Assembly (NCBI GenBank): GCA_046728935.1
Contig: JBKPFS010000043.1
Span: 1-9,538 of the forward strand
DNA from: DATAFO01 sp046728935
GTDB lineage: Bacteria > Actinomycetota > Thermoleophilia > Solirubrobacterales > 70-9
Direction of reading: 5' to 3'
Length of the DNA stretch: 9,538 nt
Shown here in pieces: positions 1-5,556 of this stretch. The position numbers and the translations under genes were made by a program. The first letter of the stretch is position 1. Each line of letters opens with the position of its first letter. The notes under the pieces are model-generated. The model searched no databases. It worked only from the letters and a program-made list of their open reading frames with translations, and had not been told where the DNA came from.

Positions 1-963
1 TGGCTGATCATCGGGATGATGGTGATCGTCACGGTGATGGTCAGCCTCGGCCTAGCCCAGCCGAGCAACCAGAACCTCGTCTTCGTCGCCCTCATCCTGG
101 TCGGGATCTACCTGGCCGGGATCTTCTACTTTCAGTTCCGAGCCGTCGATCGGATCGAGGCCGGGCCGGCTGGCGCATCCGTCGGCGAGGACGCGGCCAG
201 CGGCGAGGCCGCCGCGGCGGGCGACCACCCCCCGGGCGACTGGCAGGCGATGATGCGCGCGCTCGCGGTCAAGCCGATGGACGCCGCGTCGCAGAGGGCG
301 GCGACGGGGGCGACGACCGGAATCGTGCGCTCCCAGCTCAAGTACGGGATGCTGCTGTGCGCCGCGATCCTGATCGGCGTGGCGCTGTTCTACGGCGGCG
401 TCGATGCCACGATCCGGCCGTTCGGCGAGGGCGGGCCCGGGTTCCCCGTAGCGCTCGCCCCCGTTTTCGTGCTGATCGCCTACGGCGTGCTGCGGATCCC
501 CTTCACCCTCGCAGCGGCGCAGGGCGCGGGCGACGCCTATCTCGAGCCGCTCGGCCTCCAGATCACCGAGATGCCGCGCGTCGGCGTGCGGCCGCGCTTG
601 GCCGGCGGCGGGATGCAGACGGACACGTCAGGCCCGACGGTGATGAGCGGTGAGCGCCACGGCCGAAAGGTCGAGGTCCGGCTAGACGGTCGCCGCAGCC
701 AGACGCTCGTCGCGGCGAGTGCGCCGAGCTTCGAGACCGAGGCCGAGGACGGACGGCTAATAGCCGACGAGCGCGCGCCGGCCGCGGTCCGGGAGGCGGT
801 CGGGTCGCTCGGGTCCGATCCGCGCTGGAAGAACGTCGAGGTCGGCGCCACCGCGGATGGCATCACCGTCGACCGCCGCCTGCGCACCAGCCAGCAGGCC
901 CAGCAGCTCTGGATGGCCGACCTGTGGCTCGCAGAGCGGCTCGCCGACGCCGTCGGGGACTGA
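1..963 (+). CDS. Multi-pass membrane protein of unknown function, 5' end outside window
   Basis: The frame is open from base 1 (W-L-I-I-G precede the first ATG at 16) and ends at TGA 961-963. The true start is therefore probably upstream, because the hydrophobic run already begins at the window edge. Numbering from the ATG at 16, hydrophobic segments lie at about residues 1-14 (continuing upstream), 21-40, 109-128 and 143-168. Between the second and third is an Ala/Gly/Glu-rich, low-complexity cytoplasm-like linker (about 46-75). After the fourth comes a soluble C-terminal domain of about 145 residues. I do not recognise the family, and I see no catalytic motif. The soluble domain contains a charged stretch (GERHGRKVEVRLDGRR, about 214-229) and ends in an amphipathic helix rich in Leu and Ala. 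There are no visible frame breaks. The next feature downstream is a hairpin, then a tRNA. Confidence 0.8.
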   Translation, partial: WLIIGMMVIVTVMVSLGLAQPSNQNLVFVALILVGIYLAGIFYFQFRAVDRIEAGPAGASVGEDAASGEAAAAGDHPPGDWQAMMRALAVKPMDAASQRAATGATTGIVRSQLKYGMLLCAAILIGVALFYGGVDATIRPFGEGGPGFPVALAPVFVLIAYGVLRIPFTLAAAQGAGDAYLEPLGLQITEMPRVGVRPRLAGGGMQTDTSGPTVMSGERHGRKVEVRLDGRRSQTLVAASAPSFETEAEDGRLIADERAPAAVREAVGSLGSDPRWKNVEVGATADGITVDRRLRTSQQAQQLWMADLWLAERLADAVGD

Positions 964-985
964 GCTCCGGCGCTCTGGGCGCGAA

Positions 986-1024
986 TTGTCGAGAAACCGT
1001 CGCGATGTGACGGGAAGTCGACAA
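986..1024 (+). terminator. Nested 12-bp hairpin after the membrane protein gene, possible terminator
   Basis: TTGTCGA (986-992) pairs with TCGACAA (1018-1024), and CCGTC (997-1001) pairs with GACGG (1009-1013). The two stems are separated by a symmetric 4x4 purine internal loop (GAAA opposite GAAG) and capped by a 7-nt loop. It starts 23 nt after the stop codon, so an intrinsic-terminator role is the simplest reading, but no T-run follows. A protein-binding palindrome or an RNA motif is equally possible. Confidence 0.4.
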
Positions 1025-1088
1025 GCGACGCTCGACCGGGGCCGACATCGCTACAGAATTGGAGACCCGCCGCCCCTGCCACGCCGCC

Positions 1089-1094
1089 TACAAT
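1089..1094 (+). promoter_or_regulatory. Possible -10 box (TACAAT) for tRNA-Arg
   Basis: TACAAT is a good vegetative -10 match and lies 28 nt before the tRNA 5' end, giving a leader of about 22 nt for RNase P to remove. No convincing -35 sits at 16-18 bp upstream: the bases at 1066-1071 are CCCGCC, and TTGGAG at 1059 is 24 bp away. Confidence 0.35.
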
Positions 1095-1122
1095 CGTCCG
1101 CTCGGGGCTGCATGCCCCATCC

Positions 1123-1196
1123 GCGCCCGTAGCTCAGTCGGATAGAGCGTCGGTCTACGAAACCGAAGGTCACAGGTTCGAATCCTGTCGGGCGCG
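1123..1196 (+). tRNA. tRNA-Arg (anticodon ACG)
   Basis: A complete cloverleaf can be drawn. The acceptor stem is GCGCCCG (1123-1129) with CGGGCGC (1189-1195) and discriminator G1196. The D arm is GCTC/GAGC. The anticodon stem TCGGT/ACCGA encloses loop CTACGAA with anticodon ACG at 1157-1159. The T arm is ACAGG-TTCGAAT-CCTGT. CCA is not encoded. A34 of an ACG anticodon is normally converted to inosine by TadA, letting one tRNA read CGU, CGC and CGA. There is no variable-arm expansion and no mismatch in the stems. tRNA 3' ends are common integration sites, and the genes that follow are small and unfamiliar, but I find no second copy of the 3' end in the window. Confidence 0.98.
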
Positions 1197-1306
1197 CTCA
1201 GAATCTCCCTCCAAATCCGCACCTTTCCGGCGCGGGCGCGCAGGGGATCACTCTCATGCGACGCCACTACAACGCCACTACGCCCGCGCGGCGAGGCGCT
1301 TGGCCG

Positions 1307-1561
1307 ATGAGGGTTGGCATCTACGGGCCAACCGGCAGCCAGATCGGTGTGGCGAAGCTCGCCGACGATGGGCGGGTGATCCTCGGCATGCATCCGGGTC
1401 ACGAGCGGTTCCTGCGGCACTTCGCTTGCGTCGCCGCTGACCGGAGCGTGGTCGAGATCGAGGATGGCGAGCCATGGTTGCGCGCCCTGCCGCGAAATCT
1501 CCACGGGACGCTGACCCGCGCGGTCGAGATCAAGTCGCGGCGCCGCGACGATTCGGGCTGA
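1307..1561 (+). CDS. Small protein of unknown function (84 aa)
   Basis: Starting at ATG 1307 the product begins MRVGIYGPTGSQIG and has the alternating hydrophobic/charged pattern of a small beta-rich fold (VGIYG, GVAKLADDGRVILG, SVVEIEDGEPWLRAL). It ends with a basic tail (KSRRRDD). An alternative ATG at 1256 adds 17 residues of basic, low-complexity character (RRHYNATTPARRG) that look untranslated or poorly conserved. It is preceded by GGGGA about 8 nt upstream, whereas the 1307 start has GAGGCG 9 nt upstream. I prefer 1307 on protein quality, without certainty. I recognise no family. It is the first gene after tRNA-Arg and the first of a run of small same-strand genes that may form a mobile block. 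Confidence 0.6.
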   Translation: MRVGIYGPTGSQIGVAKLADDGRVILGMHPGHERFLRHFACVAADRSVVEIEDGEPWLRALPRNLHGTLTRAVEIKSRRRDDSG

Positions 1562-1690
1562 TTCCCAACCGGGGGCACCTATGAATTTCCCCCAGTCCGG
1601 CCCCTCGCCGTCCCGCTCCACGCGAAGGGCAAGCCACCCGGCCAGGAGCAATTCCCGAGACGAAGGGATAGCCGCCAGGTGGCAACGACG

Positions 1691-1858
1691 ATGCCGGATC
1701 AACTGCCTCGATTCCCGCCGCCGGCTTGCATCGTCTCCTGCTATTGCTCACGCAATCTTCGCGACCAGCTCCAGGCTCTCGCGGACAGTGAGGGGCGATC
1801 GGTCTCGGCCGTTGTCCGACGCGCGCTGATTGCTTACCTGAACGGGACGAACCCGTGA
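1691..1858 (+). CDS. Ribbon-helix-helix (CopG/Arc-type) DNA-binding protein, 55 aa
   Basis: ATG 1691 to TGA 1856-1858 encodes 55 residues. The second half has the RHH pattern. A short strand (about residues 14-20, IVSCYCS) is followed by helix A (NLRDQLQALADSEG, about 22-35), the turn with Ser (RSVS) and helix B (SAVVRRALIAYLNG, about 39-52). The spacing and the 'LAxxEGRSxSxxxRxAL' layout are typical of CopG-like repressors and antitoxins, which bind operator DNA as dimers through the N-terminal strand. An SD-like AGGTGG lies at 1677-1682, 8 nt before the start. The strand residues contain two Cys where basic or polar contacts are common, which is unusual. No partner toxin is evident next door. 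The gene is followed by a large stem-loop (1880-1955) that could be a target or an attenuator. Function as a regulator is inferred from the fold only. Confidence 0.7.
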   Translation: MPDQLPRFPPPACIVSCYCSRNLRDQLQALADSEGRSVSAVVRRALIAYLNGTNP

Positions 1859-1879
1859 TCTTTCAACCTTCCGCAATGT

Positions 1880-1955
1880 GGCGCCATCGCCACCACCGGG
1901 GCCGCAGAAGGGGCCGTCCTCCACCCTCCCCTGCGTACGGCGGCCCCATGGCGCC
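1880..1955 (+). other. Large nested stem-loop, candidate structured RNA or regulatory element
   Basis: Three nested complementary pairs are visible: GGCGCCAT (1880-1887) with ATGGCGCC (1948-1955), GGGGCCGC (1898-1905) with GCGGCCCC (1940-1947), and AGGGG (1909-1913) with CCCCT (1928-1932). The right arms of the outer two stems are contiguous, and the left arms are separated by a 10-nt bulge. An alternative local hairpin, GCCCC (1943-1947) with GGGGC (1956-1960), would compete with the long stem. It lies between the RHH gene and the coiled-coil gene. No T-run follows, so a standard terminator is unlikely. High GC makes chance palindromes commoner, hence moderate confidence. Confidence 0.45.
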
Positions 1956-2035
1956 GGGGCATGGCTCCCGGACCTGCCTCGGCTCGGACCTGCTCCGGCG
2001 CCTCGACTTGAAATGAGCGACCGAAAGGACCCTCG

Positions 2036-2740
2036 ATGACGACAGCGACCGAGACCAAAGGCCGACCCGGCCGCCGAGCTCGCGGAGGCTGAGCAGCGCC
2101 TCGCCACGGCGCAAGCCGAGCGAGAAAGGCTTGACGGCCAGTACCGCGATTGGGAGCAAGCCCTGCGCTCGCAGCGCGCCCAGCTCGACCAGATCGCTCG
2201 CGACGATCCGAGCCAATTCGAGGGCGGCAAGCCGAAGCCGCGGTCGAAAGCTGCGGAGCTTGAGCGCAAGATCGCCGCGGCCGAGGAGACGAAACGGGAC
2301 CAGCTCATCGCTGGGGCCGATGCCCGCGTCGAGCATGCCGAGCGCGAGGTTCGGGCGTTCCTCGAACGAGACGCCGAGGCCTCGCCCTGGCCCAATTCCG
2401 CGCGGCCGAGAACCTACTCGATGAGCTTGCCGAGCCTGCGGCGACCATGCTCTCGATCATCGGTCGCGTGAAGGGCTCGGAGGCCGAGCTGCTTCGCATC
2501 GTGACCGCTGTCCGGGGGCTGGATGGCCGCGATGTCGGCTGGGATGCAGGGATCGACGACTTGCGCAAGGCATTGGAAACGGTCGCCTCCCTTCGGGCGC
2601 CGAGATCGGTGAGCCTAACCCCGCTGGTCAGCGAGGGGACCCCGCGGCGGATGCGCAACGAGTACGGCTGGACCCAGCCGGACGGAGCAAAGATGTTCGA
2701 TGACGCCGACCAGCCCGAGCGCGTGGAGCCAAGGCGGTGA
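2036..2740 (+). pseudogene. Coiled-coil protein (about 234 aa), interrupted by two compensating single-base indels
   Basis: An SD-like GAAAGGA (2023-2029) precedes ATG 2036 by 6 nt. The reading starts as MTTATETK, then must gain a frame at AAA 2057-2059 (one A too many) to enter the long open frame PAAELAEAEQRLATAQAERE. That frame runs through heptad-like helices to ERDAEA, where loss of one G near 2384 requires a step back into the frame ALAQFRAAENLLDELAEP. The two shifts cancel, so start and stop lie in the same frame. The first half (residues about 10-120) is Ala/Glu/Arg-rich and predicted coiled coil, with a Lys/Pro break (GGKPKPRSK). The second half is mixed and ends in VEPRR. I recognise no family. 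The stop overlaps the next gene's GTG start (GTGA at 2737-2740), indicating translational coupling. Either sequencing error or recent decay could explain the indels, and I favour error. Confidence 0.75.
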
Positions 2741-3009
2741 GCGAGGAGAGGGTCGGCACGGCCGAGGACTTCGCCGTCCTGTTCGGGAAGCAGCAGCCGG
2801 AGCAGCCCGAACAGCCCACCGACCAGGCCGAGGCCGAGGATCGGGAGCAGCAGCCCGAGGCCGAGGCAGTCAAGCCGGAGCGGTCTGAGCAGAACGCGAT
2901 CAACGATCACGACGCGCTGATCGTCGCCTTGGGCGAGACGAAGCAAGCCCGCCAGCTAGCGCTTGCCCGCGAGCTGGGGCACGTGGCACCGGACGATCGC
3001 CTGCCCTAG
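2737..3009 (+). CDS. Small acidic Glu/Gln/Pro-rich protein of unknown function (90 aa)
   Basis: It starts at GTG 2737 inside the stop of the preceding gene (GTGA overlap), so it is almost certainly co-translated with the coiled-coil protein. An SD-like GGAGCCAAGGCGG stretch precedes it. The N-terminus (about 1-18) is short and folded-looking. Residues about 19-50 are a low-complexity Gln-Pro-Glu run (QQPEQPEQP, EAEDREQQPEAEA). The C-terminal 35 residues look helical (DALIVALGETKQARQLALARE). Such an acidic linker with a terminal helix is seen in scaffold- or adaptor-like small proteins, but I do not recognise this one and assign no function. Its TAG stop lies in CTAG (3006-3009), which also serves as a stop on the opposite strand. 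Confidence 0.7.
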   Translation: MSEERVGTAEDFAVLFGKQQPEQPEQPTDQAEAEDREQQPEAEAVKPERSEQNAINDHDALIVALGETKQARQLALARELGHVAPDDRLP

Positions 3010-3110
3010 CCGTCGCGATCCAATCGGCGCTCGATCCGCTCAAGGCGGTCGCTCATCGAGCTGAGCTTCGCCACGATCTCGTCCTGCTCTCAGACCTGGC
3101 TTCGAGCCAT
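3006..3110 (-). pseudogene. Possible very small coiled-coil protein, with an in-frame TGA
   Basis: Reading the minus strand from CAT 3108-3110 gives MARSQV, then TGA (3090-3092), then 27 further codons (EQDEIVAKLSSMSDRLERIE and a basic Arg/Asp end) closing at TAG 3006-3008. The second part has clear a/d heptad spacing of a short coiled coil. It shares CTAG with the convergent gene's stop, a pattern repeated at 7144-7147. The TGA could be an error for TGG. Alternatively the start could be ATG at 3120-3122 (MVRRWLEARSE) joined by a one-base shift. At 34 codons this is weak, so treat it as a candidate. Confidence 0.3.
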
Positions 3111-3136
3111 CTCCGAACCATGCCGGAAAGTGAGTA

Positions 3137-3165
3137 TTGACGCACTCGCTGGCATCGAGTAGAAC
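3137..3165 (+). promoter_or_regulatory. Vegetative-type promoter for the secreted protein gene
   Basis: -35 TTGACG (3137-3142), a 17-bp spacer and -10 TAGAAC (3160-3165) match the vegetative sigma consensus well. Transcription would start near 3172, leaving a leader of about 35 nt that contains the SD. A 5-bp inverted repeat, ACTCG-N7-CGAGT (3144-3160), fills the spacer and touches the -10, a placement suited to an operator. Confidence 0.65.
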
Positions 3166-3207
3166 ACCCCAGGGGGTTCGCGACAGCGACCCAAAGAAAG
3201 GGGAAAC

Positions 3208-3588
3208 ATGAAGCGAAGGATCGCGTTAGCGGCCTCAACCCTGGGCAGCGTTGCTCTGTTGGCGGTGGCTGCGGCTCCGGCCTCGGCGGCCTCACCGCCG
3301 GGCCAGGGACTGTTCGACTACGGGACGTTCACGTGCGAGGGCATTGGCGATATCTCAATCCTCGCTCCAAGGGCTGGAGAGGCGGCCGCCGGCTTTACCT
3401 CGGCTGGCGAAACCGTGATCACCGTGTCTCTCTCCGGCACCGCTACGGTTGACGGCGAGACCTTCAGCTTCTCGAAGAGCTACGGCGTGAAGGCCGGATT
3501 GGAGTCCTTCACCTGCACGCAGCACTTCGAGGAAGACGGCTTCGTGAGCGACTTGACCGTCGTGGTCGCGGTCGTTCCTCCGCAATAG
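3208..3588 (+). CDS. Small secreted protein of unknown function (126 aa precursor)
   Basis: The product begins with a textbook Sec signal peptide: a basic n-region (MKRR), a hydrophobic core (IALAASTLGSVALLAVAAA) and an A-x-A cleavage site (PASA, cleavage expected after about residue 27). The mature part is about 99 residues, rich in Thr, Ser, Val and Gly with beta-strand spacing. It holds exactly two cysteines (Cys43 in TFTCEG and Cys103 in SFTCTQ) that could form a disulfide outside the cell. An SD (GAAAGGGGAA, about 3195-3204) lies just before ATG 3208, and a strong promoter match lies upstream. I recognise no domain and see no lipobox (so not a lipoprotein) or sorting signal. A terminator-like hairpin follows, so it is probably monocistronic. 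Confidence 0.85.
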   Translation: MKRRIALAASTLGSVALLAVAAAPASAASPPGQGLFDYGTFTCEGIGDISILAPRAGEAAAGFTSAGETVITVSLSGTATVDGETFSFSKSYGVKAGLESFTCTQHFEEDGFVSDLTVVVAVVPPQ

Positions 3589-3599
3589 GAGAGGCTTCC

Positions 3600-3629
3600 G
3601 CGCCCAATCCCCTCGGGGCACGGGAGCGC
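3600..3629 (+). terminator. Hairpin after the secreted protein gene, likely terminator
   Basis: GCGCCC (3600-3605) pairs with GGG-A-GCGC (3623-3629, bulged A3625). Inside, CCCC (3609-3612) pairs with GGGG (3615-3618). It begins 12 nt after the stop. No T-run follows, as is common in high-GC actinobacteria. Confidence 0.4.
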
Positions 3630-3637
3630 CATAGGGC

Positions 3638-3788
3638 CGCAGGTACCCCAGTTGAGGATCACCCCGATCGTGTCCCACGGCTCGCCAAAGTTGGCGTCCT
3701 CGATCACCAGCAACGGGATCACGAGCAGGGCCGCGATCACCATCGGCCACTCGAACCGCTGCTCCCATCGCAGGCTGCGCTCGTCCAT
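3638..3788 (-). pseudogene. N-terminal fragment of an ion-channel-like membrane protein
   Basis: From ATG (3786-3788, minus) the translation reads MDERSLRWEQRFEWPM, then a hydrophobic first membrane helix (VIAALLVIPLLVIED, about residues 17-31), then FGEPWDTIGVILNWGT. This resembles, from memory, the start of actinobacterial voltage-gated/potassium-channel family proteins, in which this loop leads into the second helix. After about residue 50 the resemblance stops. The open frame continues as CGPMALPCPEG and then antisense to the secreted protein gene, with no further helices or pore motif. The gene is therefore truncated near 3638, immediately beside the terminator-like hairpin. This may mark the right edge of inserted DNA, a deletion or an assembly join. 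No convincing SD precedes the ATG. The family assignment is by recall of sequence and should be checked. Confidence 0.5.
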
Positions 3789-3913
3789 ACGGGGGAGGGT
3801 TCGACGTGCGCTGACCCGTTCCCGCGAAGGACGCCGCGACATTCCAAGGCCCCTGCTGGGCGGCACGAAGTGCTCGACGGCGGCTCAGCGCTGCCCCCGG
3901 ATGCTCAGCACCG

Positions 3914-4645
3914 GTGCAGATCGAGGCAGGGGGAGACCTGCGTGGATTCGGTTGGTCGGAAGCTCCGCCGGGCGACTATGCGAAGGCAACCTTGGCCGCG
4001 GACGTCCTCGCGCTACTCGACGCGGAAGGGATCGACCGAGTCCGGATCATCGGGCACGACTGGGGAGCGTACGCGGCGTTTCTCCTGGCACTCGACCATA
4101 CGGAGCGGATCGACCGACTGTTGGCGCTCGACATCGTCCCGCCCTGGTCGGGTGTCTCTGTCCCGCGGCCCCGCCACCTCGGCGTTCCGTTGGTCGCGTC
4201 GTATCAGACCCTGCTGGCGACGCCGGTCCTCGGGCCCCGGCTGCTGACCGGCGGCACGGGCTTCCTGCACACGTTCTTCCGGGTCGCAAGCGGTCGCGAC
4301 GCTGTCTGGACCGATGCGGAGCTGGATGTCTATGCCCGCGTTCTGAGCGAACCGGCGCGAGCCCGAGCCAGCTCGGCCTGCTATCGGACGTTCATCACCC
4401 GCGAGGTGCCGGCGCTCGTCCGAGGGGGCGATCGTTCGGCCGAGCTGCGCGTGCCCACGCTGCTGGCAATGGGCGAGTCGAGCCTCCTGCGCCGCGTGTT
4501 CGATCCGCGGCCCGGGCCCAATCTTCAGGTGCGGACCGTCGAGGGCGCGGGCCACTTCCTGCCGGAGGAGGCGCCGACGGAGGTGCTGAGCCTCGCCCTG
4601 AGCTGGCTCGGGACCCCGTCTATGGCGAAGCTCTGTTTTAGCTGA
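3914..4645 (+). CDS. Alpha/beta hydrolase, epoxide-hydrolase-like, N-terminus missing or frameshifted
   Basis: The clear homologous part starts at DLRGFGWSEAP (residue 8, numbering from GTG 3914). It includes the nucleophile elbow GHDWGAY with Asp49, which is the epoxide-hydrolase/haloalkane-dehalogenase type rather than Ser. A cap region follows at about residues 75-170. A late AGHF with catalytic His214 sits in the usual context VEGAGHFLPEE. Members of the family normally have about 40-50 further N-terminal residues carrying the HGxP oxyanion motif. Here that region is unreadable: bases 3850-3913 contain ALPPDAQHRC in another frame, which fits the expected 'LPxLAxHRC' segment, so one or more indels probably broke the 5' end. 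The GTG at 3914 is then only a nominal start. The likely role is hydrolysis of an epoxide or related small molecule in the cytoplasm. It converges on the CDGSH-ferritin gene, with overlapping ends at 4638-4645. Confidence 0.8.
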   Translation: MQIEAGGDLRGFGWSEAPPGDYAKATLAADVLALLDAEGIDRVRIIGHDWGAYAAFLLALDHTERIDRLLALDIVPPWSGVSVPRPRHLGVPLVASYQTLLATPVLGPRLLTGGTGFLHTFFRVASGRDAVWTDAELDVYARVLSEPARARASSACYRTFITREVPALVRGGDRSAELRVPTLLAMGESSLLRRVFDPRPGPNLQVRTVEGAGHFLPEEAPTEVLSLALSWLGTPSMAKLCFS

Positions 4646-5521
4646 TCGGGTCAGCGGTGCCCTGCGCCTCGAGCGAGGCGTCCATGACGTCGTCCCAACA
4701 TTCGGCCAGGCGTGCTCCCATCGCCCGCTCCTCATCGGCGATCGTCCCGGCATCCGCACCGTCTCGGAGTCTCTTGTCCTCGCCGCCAGGCTTCAGCTGC
4801 ACGTAGGTGCCGACCTCGAGGTATTTGTGAGCGAAAGCGAGACCGGTCAGCTTCGCCGGCGTGTCGGGCTGAACCGCAAAGAACGTATCCTGGGCGAACC
4901 CGCCGAGCCCCATGCCGACATCCGGCTCGGCGAGGAGCCGCGCTCCTCCAGACGCGCCTTGACGAGCCGCGCGTGTTCGCGGGTTTCCTCCAGGTGCAGG
5001 TCGAAGAGCGTCGCAACGCGACCCTCACCCACGACCTTTGGGGCCAGCTGGAGGAGCGAGGTGACCGGCTTTTTCGATCGCATGAGCGTCGCCCAGGTAG
5101 CTGTGCAGCTGCTCGTCCAGGTCGTCGGGAGCCTGATCTCGCACCGATGCGGCGACGGCGATGTCGAAGCCGCCTCGAGCCGGTGGGCCATCTCTCGTTC
5201 CTCGGCCGCGATCTCCCGGGCGGTTCGGCAGTTTCGGTGTCGCGAGCGCGCTCGGCGACACGGGCGAGGAGGTCGTAGGCCGCCAGCTCCGTGTGCTCGT
5301 ACGAGTTTGCGTGGACGGCGTTGCCTAGCCCGTTTTCGAGCCCACTCGGCGCGGTGAAATGGCTCAGCTTGTGCGTTCCATCGCAGAGAAGGCGGCTAGA
5401 GACTTCCCGCAGCGACAAAGCGCGACGACCTCACGCTCGACGACGATCTCGTCGCCGTCCTGATCCTGGATTCGCACCGGACCCCTGACCAGCCATCCCG
5501 ATATGGGGTAATGACCGCCAT
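4638..5521 (-). pseudogene. CDGSH iron-sulfur domain joined to DUF892 ferritin-like domains, split by indels
   Basis: From ATG (5519-5521) the frame-corrected product starts MAVITPYRDG. A CDGSH-type 2Fe-2S motif follows, C-R-C-x8-C-D-G-T-H (Cys36, Cys38, Cys47 and His51 after correction), exactly the mitoNEET ligand spacing. With no stop, it continues through HFTAPSG into ferritin-like helices: ANSYEHTELAAYDLLARV (second half of a bundle), then DLDEQLHSYLGDAHAIEK, THLxxTREHA-like LEETREHARLVKARLEERG, QPDTPAKLTG and DEERAMGARLAECW. The last belong to a full DUF892/YciF-type bundle carrying Glu/His metal-ligand patterns. Indels sit at CC 5493-5494, about 5384-5392, GG 5222-5223, CC 5170-5171 and TTTTT 5070-5074, with further shifts near 4935 and 4740-4800. 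The stop is TAA (4638-4640). The expected length is about 295 aa. The likely role is Fe-S/iron handling or redox protection. It lies directly after the DUF892 gene, probably in one operon. Confidence 0.72.
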
Positions 5522-5556
5522 CGCTCAATCGGCCTTCGCGAGCACACCGTCCGCCT

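Noticed and set aside
1088..1702. 204-aa minus-strand ORF spanning the tRNA
   Set aside because: Its C-terminal DRIRTCDLRFRRPTLYPTEL is the well-known false translation of the antisense of a tRNA. The rest is antisense to the 84-aa gene.
1876..2016. 46-aa ORF MWRHRHHRGRRRGR...
   Set aside because: It is Arg/His/Pro-rich, lies on the stem-loop arms and has no SD. The composition is explained by the palindromes.
1748..2395. 215-aa minus-strand ORF (Ser/Arg-rich)
   Set aside because: It is a GC-driven shadow antisense to the RHH gene, the stem-loop and the coiled-coil gene, with low-complexity Ser/Ala/Arg composition and no domain pattern.
2305..2946. 213-aa minus-strand ORF with a Leu/Gly-rich start resembling a membrane protein
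   Set aside because: The hydrophobic start is the antisense of the Gln/Glu/Pro-rich acidic protein. The plus-strand pair has an SD, stop/start coupling and a better protein.
3652..4641. 329-aa plus-strand ORF
   Set aside because: It is out of frame with the clear hydrolase and is an Arg/Pro/Gly-rich shadow. Its first part is antisense to the channel fragment.
4732..5418. 228-aa minus ORF starting MSLREVSSRLLCDGTHKL taken as a gene of its own
   Set aside because: Its start is an accident inside the CDGSH motif. Only the middle is in the ferritin frame, and the end is a shadow. It is merged into the 4638-5521 entry.
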